Shown: piece after piece, positions 25,719-37,489 of the stretch
Layout: the number at the start of each line of letters is the position of its first letter
How positions within the stretch are numbered: position 1 is the first letter of the stretch
From: Penelope pileata
Taxonomy: Eukaryota; Chordata; Aves; Galliformes; Cracidae
Assembly: GCA_013396635.1 (NCBI GenBank)
Contig: WBMW01005039.1
Coordinates: 124,001 to 188,000, forward strand
DNA: 64,000 nt
Direction: 5' to 3'
Notes under the pieces: generated by a model
The model's input: the letters and a program-made list of their open reading frames with translations, nothing else
Told to the model about the DNA's origin: nothing
Database searches by the model: none
Translations under genes and position numbers: made by a program

Positions 25719-26099
25719 TCAACAGTCTTCTCTTAGGTACCTATGCTCAGCCGAAACCACTTGACCTCTGTCTTCAAACATTTTGTAAAATCCAGGAATA
25801 GAAGGCTCTGCAATAAAACGTGGCTGCCAGCCATTTCCAGCCATCGCACCCTGAGCCGCCCTTTCCGCAGCGACACACATCACCCCCTCGTCCACCTCGG
25901 TCGTATTTACCTCCTTTATCAAACTGAGTGCTTAGGGTCAGCCTGGAGGGAGGCTCAAAGGATCAATCACTTGGGAAAGAGAAGGGAAATAAACCCAGTT
26001 TATACTTACTGGGCACCTCAGAAATGGTTTGAGGTGTGTTCTTTACGTGAAGCAGCGGTTGCAATTCCCATGTTGTTGGAAGCAGAAAAAATGGTCTAA
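25719..26099. other. Small CpG cluster with protein-like open frames on both strands
   Basis: Eight CpG dinucleotides fall within about 85 bp (25819-25903) in a CpG-poor landscape. The minus strand is open over 25719-25922 and encodes an acidic, well-mixed peptide (it includes GNGWQPRFIAEPSIPGFYK). The plus strand is open over 25743-26099. Good splice sites were not found at the edges. It could be a decayed or unrecognised exon, or a small CpG patch without coding function. Confidence 0.22.
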
Positions 26100-26721
26100 A
26101 CAGACGAAAGTGATGTCTTAGGTCTGATAGATTGCAGTTCTCAGGACTGCAGGGAACAGCCAGTTTATCACCCAAGCACTGCTGCTCTGCAACACTTCCT
26201 CCTAGAAATCCTTCAGAACCTCGCAGGCAGCTGAGTAGGAACACAGCATCTTTGCTAACCACATTCCTTTGAAATGACACAAAGTTCTGTGTGAAGGTAT
26301 TTTTGGGAATTATAACCTTATCCAGTTGGTAATGGTCAGCCCATTAGAAAGAGCTCTTGCCACAGCACTCTGCTGGCAGCCACTTCAGGGTCAAGAAGGA
26401 ATTTTTGCAGAATGACAGCTGGCCAAGGAGGCAGGATATGACTCTGGTGAAGGCAAAGGAATGTAAATTTGTCCCTATTCAAGGAAAGCTCAAAGGCGAG
26501 CAGAAATTTCCCAGTGTTGCAAGATGATCTAGTCCTCAGAGGTAAAAAGTAATTAAGAAAATTGCAGGTGTTTTAGCCAAAGCTAAGGGTTAACCTGCAA
26601 ACAGCTTTGGCTGAAGGTCAGGTAACCTCAGGCAAAGTGACCTGAGTCCTGAAGTCCTGGATGTCCAGAAGACCTGGACTTCCCTCGAAGGATTTTCTAG
26701 TAATGTTCTAAGGGAATACTG

Positions 26722-26811
26722 GATATGTATCTGCATATACATATGTATACTTATATATGTGCATTGAAATATATCTCAAGTTCAAATGTGCACACATGTG
26801 CATATGTATAT
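26722..26811. repeat. Degenerate TA/TG/CA-rich repeat
   Basis: Repeated ATATGTAT, CATATACATATGTATAC, TATATATGTGCA and CACATGTGCATATGTATA words, with several small palindromes. An old, diverged microsatellite. Confidence 0.7.
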
Positions 26812-29800
26812 TAAAAAATCCATAAAGGTTGAAGCGAAGATATTTCAATTATATATGAAGTTCAATATCATCCTTTATCTACAGAAGAGTCAAAATACAA
26901 AACATTTAAACTAAGTTGTATTTAACCATTCAACTGTTACATTCCCCCAGAGGCAGCAATATGTATTTTTTTTTTGCTATAACAGACTGAATAAATCATA
27001 TTTGATATCAGTGTTACATTGCAGACCTTCATTGGATTTATTGATTTGTTCTTTTTTCCTTAGGTTAAAACTTTCTTGTCTTTTAGGTCTGGAGCTACAC
27101 ATCTGCACAATCTGAAGCACATTCAATCTGAGGTTTCTTTCTGTGTGCTGTGTTATAGGTTATGCTACCTGATGGCCAAAATTGAGAAGCTAACATCCAT
27201 CTTCAGAGATAATTAAAAAAATTCAACTGTGAAATGAAACTATCAGCATGCCACCTTTTAACTAACAAGATTAGAGCTACAAAAGCTGCAAGCTTATACA
27301 GTTCTCACCAGTGTAAAAGTCTGCAGAACTGGAAGCTTTATAAAGGATTTATGTCCAAATACAATATTTGAGCATGTCTGAAATTCTCAAAATCAGCTTA
27401 TGTTAGCACACTAGGCATCACACCAGGAGACACCACCAAACCATCCAACATGACAAACACTGAAGGCTTTTGGAGCCAAAGACTTAAAGGCTCTTACTCT
27501 ACCTGCAGCACACCCTTGTAACTTCATTTGGGGCAGCTTCTCTTGCCCTTGGTAGGCTCAGTGATACAGTGAGACAAAACACAAAATCCTCAGCTTACCC
27601 ACATCTCACTTGGGTAGAACACTGCCCATACACACAGTGCTATAGGAGTGATTAATCACTTTACTATTTAAGCACTAGTGCCCTAGCTAGGCTTACCTTA
27701 CTCAAAAGCATCCAAATATTTTACCTGTGCATGGAGGTTCACTGTATCCATCTCAGAACTTTTAAAAAATCAAAGATGGAAATTTAATTTTCAAAGTCAA
27801 ATACAGTCCTCCAACTCAGTGTATTTGTTAGATGAATCAGACTTCTCTAACAACCTTCAGCTTGCAAAATACCTTTTCAGTGATGCAGCTTCTGGAATCC
27901 CTATCAATGTCTGAATCGACCAGTAAAGCTTTTTCTTCCTTACTGCAATGGGAGGCTGTATTCCTTTTGTTCGCTTAGTACAGAAGGAAGAATGAATACT
28001 GATAGGCTCTTGGGTGTGCGCTTGCATATCGCCAGCTACACTGGAACCAGTGCCAAAAAGTTATAATGTGTGGCTATTTCACTGAAGGCAGCCCCAGCAC
28101 TCACTCCTGCAGTGGGCTGGGATAAGCAGCCCCAGTATGACACCAGTGGGCCACACTTGCTCTCTGGGATCCCAGCTACAATGCTGCAGCCCTCAAAATC
28201 ACCTCTGATGCCCTGATGTTGACTGCACAGATTTGAGAAACCCACTAATGTAAGCCCTTAGGCAGACAGCAAAGGAGCTAAACAACAAAGGTCAGCAGCG
28301 AGAAATTGTTCTTGAAGCAAAAGCAAGATCACATGGAAAGGTTTTATAACCTCATGGAAAGTCCCTCTTACAAAGTGTTACATAGCAGTGAGAAAAACCT
28401 TAAATATTTTGAAGCTGCTTCATTTTCTACCTTTCTATTTACAACATAAATAAATATACCAATTAAGTTAATAGTTTTAATAGAAAAAAATCAGTCCCTT
28501 AAGTAACCTCAAAGTCTGTAGCAAGTTCAATTTCTAGCTCTTTAAAAAGCAGAAAAGCCTTCTCATAGAGTTTTGTAAAACAGGTGGAAGATGTCTGTAT
28601 CTGCTTGATACAAACAATTCTGCCCTGATTTTGAGCATAATAGGAAAAACAAAATTTATTCTTCTCATCAAAAGGATGTCTTCTGAATTCCATTGCTCAC
28701 TGTAACAGCATAACTGCATTACTTAATTATCCACTGAATTAAATAAGGTGCTGTAGCAATAACCTGTTAAAGACGAGAAGACACTCAAGCCTTTAAACTA
28801 GCACCTTTCAACTGTGCCCCCTCCATTAACATTTCCATGCATATTTCAATGGGATTTTACCAAATTATTATGGAAGTGCTGAAACTCCCAGCCAAGGGGC
28901 AAGTGTGCCATGTGCTCACCCTGCAAGAAGGACACAGAGCCATGCACCACTGCTGCAAAAACACTGGCTGCTCTCAGTCACCACCATGTTTTATGGGTGT
29001 CCCAATTCTCCATGCACCTCAGCCAAAGATTTCCTGATCCCTTTCTGCATTTTCAGTCTCTCCCTGTGCCTGCAACATCAGAATTTTCTTCCTGGCACCC
29101 ACAAGGCTCTGTGACATTCGCACTTCTCTCTTCATTTCAGAGTCATTCAAGCAGCATCACGGGGAAGTCAGAAGTACAGCGAAGCATAAGGAAAGGCAAG
29201 TGCCTGCTGCCTGCCCCAAGGGTGGATTGCCATGGAGATGGCACCTCCTGGATGATACAGCCAGCTTGTCTAAGCACATTGCTGCTCGGTACTTGTGCCC
29301 TCATGACATGTTCCAGCTGACTTACCATTGGGCAGGATGCCATTCAAAGAGACTGGAACAAGCATAGATGGTTAGAAAATGATCTCCCCATAAATCATTT
29401 TTGCTGGTGGCAGCAATGTTTGAATTGCATTTCTTCCTGTTCCTGAACAAACGGGTCAGAGTTTGATCTCTGGCAAGTTGACTGAGCTATGAGACCAAAG
29501 AGGAGGGAGCTGGCTTTGCTCTCACTGCCCATCTTCTTGCCTTGGTGGCAAGGCACACCTTGCCTGAGCACTCCTCAGTAGTTTCTTAGCTCCCATGACT
29601 TGCCCAAGTTTACACTCAGGACAAAGTCAGGTTTTCACCAGAATCACATTGAGTAAGCAGCTTAGGCAAAGGATATGTTGTGTAGCCTTTGTGAGAGCTG
29701 AAGCACAAGCACACCTATGGCAGCCTCCACTGCTTTGCTCCATCTCCACTGGGTCAGAAATGAATAGCATTCATTTCCTTTGCTTTCCCACCTCCATCTA

Positions 29801-31268
29801 AACATGTTCTCTTCTCCTCAAGGTCAAAAATATTTGTAGAGACATCCAAAGCAGAAAGAATAGCACACAAAAGCAGAGAGCCAACAAGGAATACTTAGTG
29901 GGAAGATGCTCTTCTGGGAGGTGATGCAGCAGGAACCTAATTTAGGTTTCTGATTGCCATCTGAAAGACCCCCTTCACTACAAGGCCAAGTTAGCTCCTA
30001 TGATCCCCTTTCTGACCAAGGCATCACAGGTGCCTGAATGTCAAGGGATCATCCCCCTCCCCTCTAAACAATCTCCAAAACTATCCTAATCTTTGCCCAG
30101 CCTCTCCTTTCTCCAAACAAGGGCCCTCTCTCATTAGACAGCTTCTCCCAGACACAGTTGAACAGGATAGATGATTCTGTATGTAAAGATAAAGAACATT
30201 ATAGCAGAAAGGAAAAAATGCACCAAATGAAGGGGAAATCACAGCCTTTCCCATGCACTAACTCTCCCTACAAATTCCCATAAAGACTGTGGTTTTCCAG
30301 GTAAGAAACACCTCTTCTCCAAGAGAATTTGGAAGCATAACGAGGCCTCTTACAACTCAGAAAAACAATTATCATGGGTAATTAAATCATTCATAAGAGC
30401 AGAAACTCGTTCTTGCATGCACGAGGAGAGTGCAAGCATTTAATACCACACCCAGTGATAAGGAATAAACTGGTTGCTCATTCTGTAATGTCAGCCTTGG
30501 AATTCAGAGCAGTTATTGAACAGGCTTTTGGACAGAGGGCTTGGTAGCTGGTTACATTCACATGGCACAGCTCACTGAGAAGCCTGATACCACAGACAAG
30601 CGTCAGCCAACAGGAACAGCAAGTGCATGAACGGAGGCAAAAGGCTGCCCTGAAAATTAGGAGTTTAGTTTTGTTGGAGGAAAATAAAAAAGTGTATCCT
30701 CAGTAATTTAGATGCCATTTGACACACATGAACTTTAATTCTAGGTTGCTAAGTCAGAACTATTAAAAACCAGTTTCTTGTAGCAATTTGGTGACTTACC
30801 CTGTTCTAATTTCAGCCCAAGCTGGCAAGGAGAACTGCGGGAAAAAGCAAACAAAATATCTATGCAGCCATGTGATCTTATTTCATTCTAAATAAAAATT
30901 AGTTCCCACACATCAAGTCAGATTCTGAAGTGCCACACTCATTTTTGGCTCCTAGCAACTGTTACATAGATCTGATCCAGACACAGAGCAGTATTTTTGT
31001 AAGCATTTCCACAAAAATACTCTTCTGCCCCTCCCAACTTAAAGTTGTATCAATATGAAGAATAATCAGATTTCTCTGAAACAGCCACTTATTAAAATAT
31101 GAAATTTCATTTCATGTTCCTGGCATGACAAATTTTCTGCAGCTTTGATCATCCCCAACTACTGACCAATGAAGAACAATCACCCTGCTTCTCCTCAAGG
31201 TACCGAGAAGTTCTTGCCTCTCCAGCACTGATGGAAGACCCAGACTATCACATCCCTTTATAGGCTCC

Positions 31269-31276
31269 TATAAAAG
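31269..31276 (+). promoter_or_regulatory. TATA-box-like word
   Basis: TATAAAAG is a consensus TATA box, followed about 30 bp downstream by a CT/TG-rich stretch. Such words arise by chance in AT-rich DNA, and no coding frame follows. Confidence 0.1.
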
Positions 31277-32944
31277 AAGCTCCTCTGCATGCATAGCTCT
31301 GTGCAGGTACACAATGACCTCCATCACTTGTCATACGCAACATTCCAAAATCGTATTTCTAATCAGACCTTTGATTCCCTTCCTCCCACTGTCCCACCAT
31401 TGACCTACCCTTGAACAAAAATAGAATCAAAAATAGAGTATGGGAGTAAGAAATGAAGCCAAAAGTCAGGCATCACATTTTGGTTCTGGTTCTTACCATC
31501 CTCGAAGGCCACAGCCACTCAATGACTACGTGACAACTCCGGGGCAGCTCCCACTGGTGCTTCACGACCCTTTGGTGAGCAGGTGGAAGAATAGACCAAA
31601 TCCCTTGGAAGAAAGAAATCTGAGAGATTTCTTTATGCGGCTCTGAGAGAGAGGCATAGGCTTACTCTCAGGCATGAGATGATAAAATGAAGTGCCTAAC
31701 TTCACCCTAATGATATGAATCATGCATTTGGCCCTCAGACAAACCTCTCATCCTTCTTTGCTATTTAGTGTGAGTTGTTTCTACTGAGAAATCCTGTCGC
31801 ACAGCAAGGTCATACTTTTCTCAAATCTTTCACACGTTCCAAGTAAACACTTAAACACAGTCTACCTAAACTACATAACCTCTGCGAGGGAAACCATGCA
31901 GCACAGCTAAGACTTTTTATTTTTACATAACTGATACCCTGAACAGAAGAGTACAGATGACAAGGTATTATCACTCTGAGGATGAGAGCTCATTACAAAG
32001 CCAGACCGACTCTGTACCGATCTGTACTTCAGCAGAGACCTGTGAAGTGAGTCTCCAGGAGGGTCACGTAAGCAGAATGAGCTTGTCACCAAACTTCTGA
32101 GAGCAGAAGGTATTTAGTAGAAGCGAGAAATATCATCATCTGTGAACTTACAGAAAATTCAGTTGAAGTAATACGTGGCCAGGTCTTTCCATAATCTGTG
32201 GTGGAAAGAGGATTAACAGCCAGCAACGACATTGCAGAGGTTACACCTAAACAAGTCAGGAGTCTCTCAAAAGTGACAGTTACCAGAAACACACAGAACT
32301 CTCACAGGAGTGAGAACTGCCTGCAGCAAGGGATGCGTGATCACATTTTGGCACACCCATCGTAGCTTTAGCAGGGCAACTCTTGGATAACGACAGCACC
32401 ATGGTGACTGAGTAAAATGGCAGCTGCTTACTATCCTCCTTTTCTATTACTGCATTGAGCAGAATAGCTTGGTTAGTTCCATGCAGTGATATATTACCCT
32501 GCTACTATGTTCAAGACATGAGCAAGTCTGATGTACCTCTTTATTTGCTTTAAACATACCACTGTGCACCTTAATGTTGTCAGGGCTAAGATTTGGCAAC
32601 ACCGTTTCTTCCTACAAGCACTCAGGCTGTGGCAGGAGCTAAGTACATTCAAACCAAAATGCAGTACACGTTTCTGTGAAAGCTTTCCCTCCAAAGATGT
32701 AAGAATTGGTATCTGGAAGAGGAAGAAATGAACATGGAAAAGGAAAGGCAGACAAAAAAGGAATTATATCATTTCATTCTAGGAAATACAACAGAGATGG
32801 GACTGAGTGAGACTACACTGTATGCATAAAAATTTGACACTAGATACAAAAATACAGCATGTTCCCCTTAATGATGCACTATTTCAGTGGCAAACAAAAA
32901 ATTAAGAACATTTTTCTTCCATAAACTAGGCTTGTAGTACAAGT

Positions 32945-33265
32945 CATGGTCTTAGACGCGTGGTATTCTGCACCCCACGCAGTGGTACGGAGCAAATTCA
33001 CCCGGCTGCCGCCTTTCCTCCTGCCCATTCGCACCATTTCTTACAAAAAGCAGAGGTGAGAGACTCAGTCCCAGCTCACAGTTGCAGATTGTCAATGGTG
33101 AAGAGGGGTGAGCTGCTTGTGGGCTCGCAGCTGCACAAACTGCCCTCGGGACAAAGCGCTGTCAGAGAGCCCTCGGGTCAGCACCAGGCCCGCAGAGCAG
33201 AGCCCTTACTGCCACAACACAGCTCTCCCCTCTACGTGTGGTTAGAGAGGACGAACTGACTGGCT
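32945..33265. other. CpG-enriched patch
   Basis: About 15 CpGs fall in 320 bp (for example in GACGCG, CCCGGCTGCCGCC and CTCGGG), against a background of about one per 100-150 bp. A plus-strand frame is open over 32960-33259 but shows no domain. The patch is too small for a classical CpG island. It could be a weak promoter, an enhancer, or an unmethylated exon. Confidence 0.35.
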
Positions 33266-34176
33266 GACGCTCCCCCACATGCCTGGATTTACTGGAATTT
33301 TTCACCCACTGGTTTCCCCAGAGTTTTCATGCAGGATCCAGGCTGCTGTTCAGCTTGGCTGAAGGAGACAGAAGTGGGGACAGTGCTGCTGGCAGTGCCC
33401 ATGCCCAGCAGGGCCTCATGGGGCTCTCCCTGCACCACTACTGGGAGAGCCACGTGGGCAGGCTGCTGCAAGGGCTGGCCTCACCTTTATGACTTGGTCT
33501 CTGTCCTGTAATACCAGCTAGAGCTAGAACACGCTTCTCCTTTTGTCTCTTTGTAATCCTAGCCTGCATCTTTTGCATACAGTTTTCAATATACCCCTTG
33601 TACCCTCCCCACAAAATGGTGCATATGCACACAACGTTTCTTTCTCTTCCCCCTCCTCTCTCAGGTACCCACCTCTCTTTCCTTCTGCTGAAGTACTTGT
33701 GGTCCTCTCACCACCCCCAGCACAGAACAGCACATTTTTAGCATGCAGTACTTCACCTCACTGCTTATGCTTTTCTCCTTGTTTGGTCTATTAGGTCCAG
33801 GGGAAAAAAAAAAAAATTGCTTTAATGGAAGTGACATTAATGCAGAGTTAGAAAATTTTAGTATCCTGAACGCCAAGTTCTCCTGACAAGTTCTTCTGGA
33901 AGAAGAAACTGCATTAAATAGGTAAAAAAATGCATGTATATGCATAGACTGTTACAGAGCGAGAAACCACAGGAACAGAGTGCTCAGAAGCAGAGAAAGT
34001 GTTGGCCTGAGCCATGCAGAGGGGCTGGGAGCGGGAGCAATGCCCTGGCTGACAACGGCTGCTGCTCAATCACAGCACGGCACTCACAGAACACCCCGTG
34101 CTGCCTCCCTGCACCTTTGCAGAAAGTTTCCCAGCACTCTGCTAATACAGTTATTTTAACCTGACACTGCTGCGAG
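33266..34176. other. Non-coding stretch, partly GC-rich, with A13 run
   Basis: 33320-33490 is GC-rich with open frames on both strands. An A13 run lies at 33804-33816. No gene is recognised. Confidence 0.4.
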
Positions 34177-34480
34177 CTAATTAGCCCTGCAGAAAGGCAA
34201 GGTAGTCAGGATTAATTAGTGTTTCACCACTGAGGAAAGCACCGTGGTTTTGCAGTCGCCTCAGTCGGAGCCTTCTGGCCGCAATTCTGCAGATACCTTC
34301 GTTGAGGAATACATGCTAAGCTCTGCTCTGAGTTGGGACAGACTGTGACTGTGGGAGGTGTAAAAGCCAGCCCAAACCTGGTTACAGAGAGGCTGCTACG
34401 GAAATCCCAGGCAGCACCCTGAGCCCTGCCAGGCGTATATAAGCGCTAACAGGATGGAACCAAACCGACCATCACTGCCA
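34177..34480 (+). promoter_or_regulatory. Candidate promoter: TAATTA sites plus TATATAAG box
   Basis: TATATAAG at 34436-34443 is a consensus-grade TATA box in GC-rich surroundings (AGGCG before it, CGCTAAC after it), which is less expected by chance than in AT-rich DNA. A transcription start would fall near 34466-34471. Upstream lie a palindromic CTAATTAG (34177-34184) and GGATTAATTAG (34209-34219), both homeodomain-type sites. Downstream, an ATG at 34596 opens a short frame of 44 codons, and a donor-like GTGAGG follows near 34729. No CAAT box or clear initiator was found. The CpG-enriched patch lies 1.2 kb upstream. This is a hypothesis. Confidence 0.25.
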
Positions 34481-36517
34481 GGGCTCCAGCTGCTCCGAGC
34501 TGCAGGAGGCTCTTAGCACAGGCAGACTGTGCTCCCCCAGGGAGACTAATACCCATCTCCTTTAACACTTCCTCACACACAACTCTAATGCTTCAGAATG
34601 GACACAAGGCACTATATCCAATTTTCAGCAAGCCCATCAAGACAGTCCTCCTGTGGCTTATATCCTGCAGGCATTCCTCCCTCTCAGGGAAGTACATCAT
34701 CCTCCAGGAGCACAGGATGGAGAAAATGGTGAGGAGCTAAACCCATCTCCTCTGTGCTCTGCCTGTGCATGCACAGAGAGCATGACTGGGTGGAGAGGTG
34801 GCTCGAGAGGGATAAAGGTAGAGAATATCCACATTGCAGGCACTGTTGGGATGCTCAACAGCTAGGCAAAACAAGTTTAATCTGCCATACTAAAGGCATA
34901 TGTTGCCTCAGATCCATAAAAACAACAGCAGCAATATTTTATATAGAAGAACAGAAGAACTAAAATTGGGAAGTAAAACAATTTCTGTGCAGACATCTCA
35001 AAAAATTAACAATTTATACTGCAGAGAATACTGCATTGTTACTGTGTTTTCTGCATACTTTTCCACATAGACATTGACTACCATGCTTCCAGCAATGTAC
35101 ACGGCTTTTGGTATCTTTTCCATACAGAAAGTACCAAGGCAATGGGCACCTTTGAAATATGGCAAAGGAATGGGACAACACACTGACTGGTTAGCGTAAC
35201 ACTTGAAATGTCAAGCTTTCCCTTGAAGTAATAGATAAAGTTATCAGACTATATTTATTCCATTAAGATAAAAATGCTGAAGATTGTATTTATTTATGCC
35301 AGGAGCTTCAACAACAGCCACGTCATTGGACAAAGCAACAACTGCAAGCAGTTGCATCCCTTTCAAAGCCTTTCCTCTCCTCCTCTTTTTCTGCAACAAA
35401 CTACAAACGACTAAGAAAACAACACTCTTCATCAAACTAGAATTACTGACCATTCCTGTACATAGAAACAGTGGTAGCACCGCCCTGGCAGAGCTGAGAG
35501 GCAGACAGGAGCTGCAGGGCTGTGCAGAGTGGGGCTGCCCAGGAGATCGGGCAGGCACCGAGTCCAGCTGCTCACTACTTGTTCCAGGGCCAGTGTTATC
35601 TATTTCTAACAAAGATAGCACTGTGAATCCCTGTGTCATCTTCAAACTTCAACTCTGTTCTAATCCCATTAGGTTTTGATATTGACTTTAAAGGAGAAAG
35701 AGTTAAGCTCTCACTCACTGCAGCTCTGAGCCTACAGGTCAATTACGAGCAGCTCCTCTTTCCATTTATTTTCACTTTCACTGTGCATACAAAAATCAAT
35801 TCTCTATATATATTATAACCATATTACCTCTGAATTCCCTGAGCATAGTGTGGACAGTGGCAGCAAAGAAGGTTTAAACAAGATGATGATTTGTGCAAGA
35901 GCTGTGAGGAGTTGGAATAGCTGTACCATAACGAAAACGTGTTGGAATGAATTCATTGCCATCTGTCTTTATTTTGCTAACCAGCTCAATCAGACACCAC
36001 AAATATACTCAAACATGAGAAAAATATTTAAATTATTTGTGCTACGTCCTATTTCAACATCTAGCTCTCCATGTCATTGGTTTTAATCAGTATTGAACAC
36101 CCATCGATAGCAATGAATTCATTCTTGCGCAGCCTTTAGAACATACCTGCTCAACTTCAAATCCACTTTATATTAATTATGAAGAAAACATACATGCTAA
36201 AAGTCACAACTTTTCAAACATTATAAAGGTGTGCAAGCAAACACAACCAACAACAACAAAAAAAGCTTTCCTCATCAATGTCAGTCATTAAAAAGTCCTG
36301 TGGCTTCTGTCATTGTTGGCACGGCAAAAGCTCAAACCAAAAATATCTGGTGGCTCTGCCACAACAATTCTCATACAAAGCATAATCCTAGAGAGCGAGA
36401 AGGAGATGATGGAGAACGAAACAAACAAGAAAGTGGATTGTAAGAAAAAAATGCAGAAAAAAATCAGAAGAAATTAATCAGAAAACAATCAACAGAGGAA
36501 GAGGAAGGAGACAATTT
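34481..36517. other. Non-coding stretch without recognised features
   Basis: Unique AT-rich sequence. The open frames at 35244-35645 (minus) and 35284-35679 (plus) overlap on opposite strands and look accidental. Confidence 0.45.
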
Positions 36518-36620
36518 TTCACTGAGAGGCCGGTGAGGCAGTGGCACAGCTGCCCGGAGAGCTGTGGGTGCCCCATCCCTGGAGGTGCTCAAGGCCATGG
36601 GTGGTCCCTGGGTAGCCTGG
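36518..36620 (+). mobile_element. CR1 non-LTR retrotransposon fragment
   Basis: Plus-strand CR1 body sequence: CACTGAGAGG, then a GTGAGGCAGTGGCACAGCTGCCC word, GCTGTGGGTGCCCCATCCCTGGAGGTGCTCAAGGCC and a GGTAGCCTGG end. This is the segment about 100-200 bp from the CR1 3' end. The terminal ATTCTATG tail is missing, so the copy is truncated at both ends. The minus-strand open frame at 36464-36733 is a shadow of it. Confidence 0.85.
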
Positions 36621-36715
36621 GAAGATGAGGAGTACCAGGCTAAGTCAGCTGCAGTGACTGCCCAGAGGCAGCTCAGTTTTTTCTCTCTGACAGTTTCAAC
36701 CCTTCTATCTTTCAG

Positions 36716-36979
36716 AGCTACAGCACACACCATTTATCCCTGCAGATCCTGCGTGATGCTTGTGTGTATGTGAAGTTGTTGAAGTTTGTTTGCTTGTTTA
36801 CTGCAAACAGGAGTCAGAGCCAGAGTCAGGCTCAGCAGCACCTGAGCTGGAGTTCATGCTCAGAAACCAGCACAGAGATTAACAGCAAATATTTGCTTCA
36901 GAGCTTGGATTATGTCAAAAAATGCATAGTGTTAAAGAGACACAATGCCTCCCCTCCTCATCCCCAAAAATACATATAG
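36716..36979 (+). CDS. Candidate terminal exon, Ser/Gln-rich peptide
   Basis: A strong pyrimidine tract (TTTTTTCTCTCTGACAG, then CAACCCTTCTATCTTTCAG) ends at 36715. The frame beginning right after it is open for 87 codons, to a TAG at 36977-36979. The peptide begins SYSTHHLSLQILRDAC and has a short hydrophobic run (LLKFVCLFTA). It then has an SQSQSQAQQ-type stretch and a basic end with Pro/His. There is no domain I know. The exon lies 95 bp after a CR1 fragment, and CR1 flanks sometimes supply splice signals. It could be a lncRNA exon or chance. Confidence 0.2.
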   Translation, partial: SYSTHHLSLQILRDACVYVKLLKFVCLFTANRSQSQSQAQQHLSWSSCSETSTEINSKYLLQSLDYVKKCIVLKRHNASPPHPQKYI

Positions 36980-37365
36980 CAGACATTAATGCAGCAAAAA
37001 ATGCAAGCAGCCTCTCCTCTTATCCCCAGCACTGAGGGCAGAACCCATCAAACCTATTTTTAGATGCGAAGCGCAACTTTTCCTGAGACTGTGAACACAT
37101 CAGCCCGCAGCTCTCGCCCCGCTTCGCTGCCACTTACTGGCACTTTCCTGACAGTGAATGACACGTCCCAGCCTGTTGCTGCTGCAGCCAGCACCCAGCA
37201 AGCACCAAACTCCTCTCTCACAGACCTGCCGCGTGCTCAGCTGTCCTGGCCCACCAAAACAGGGTCAGTCTTCAGCAACAGAAAGCAATTAAAAGGATGC
37301 AGAACGAAGCAGTATTAGCAATGGGCACTCGTGCACGTGCACACCCACAAAATGCCCAGCACGGA
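36980..37365. other. Short unannotated stretch
   Basis: 37064-37318 is open and Ser/Thr/Pro-rich with a few CpGs. No gene is recognised. Confidence 0.4.
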
Positions 37366-37489
37366 CCTCTTTGAACCAATGCAAGGCTTACTTGTGGAGC
37401 TGCACCATAGCATCTGCACTGGGGTAGAATGCAAACCAGCTTTCCCCTAAAAGAGGATTTTGGATATGCTCTGTGGCTGCATGCATGGC
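37366..37489 (+). repeat. Unidentified 124-bp dispersed repeat, copy A
   Basis: This sequence aligns without any gap to 45222-45345. Of 124 positions, 107 are identical, and 16 of the 17 differences are transitions. Similarity starts abruptly at CCTCTTTGAACCA and ends at GCATGGC. The first 7 bp (CCTCTTT) are complementary to AAAGAGG near position 90 of the unit in both copies, so the element could fold. It does not match the CR1 segments I know. It may be a piece of an old retroviral LTR, a SINE or another avian repeat. The plus orientation is arbitrary. Confidence 0.75.

Larger units (their letters stand above)
26100..32944. other. Long stretch without a recognisable gene
   Basis: Mostly unique AT-rich DNA. 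It contains a degenerate TA/TG repeat (26722-26811). An acceptor-like TCTCTCTTCATTTCAG ends at 29140, followed by a frame open for 59 codons (start SHSSSITGKSEVQRS) that contains a GC-type donor AG|GCAAGT at 29195. A TATAAAAG word lies at 31269-31276. None of these adds up to a gene. Confidence 0.45.

Noticed and set aside
31269..31276. TATAAAAG as a second promoter
   Set aside because: Expected a few times by chance in 64 kb of AT-rich DNA, and no frame, CpG or initiator supports it.
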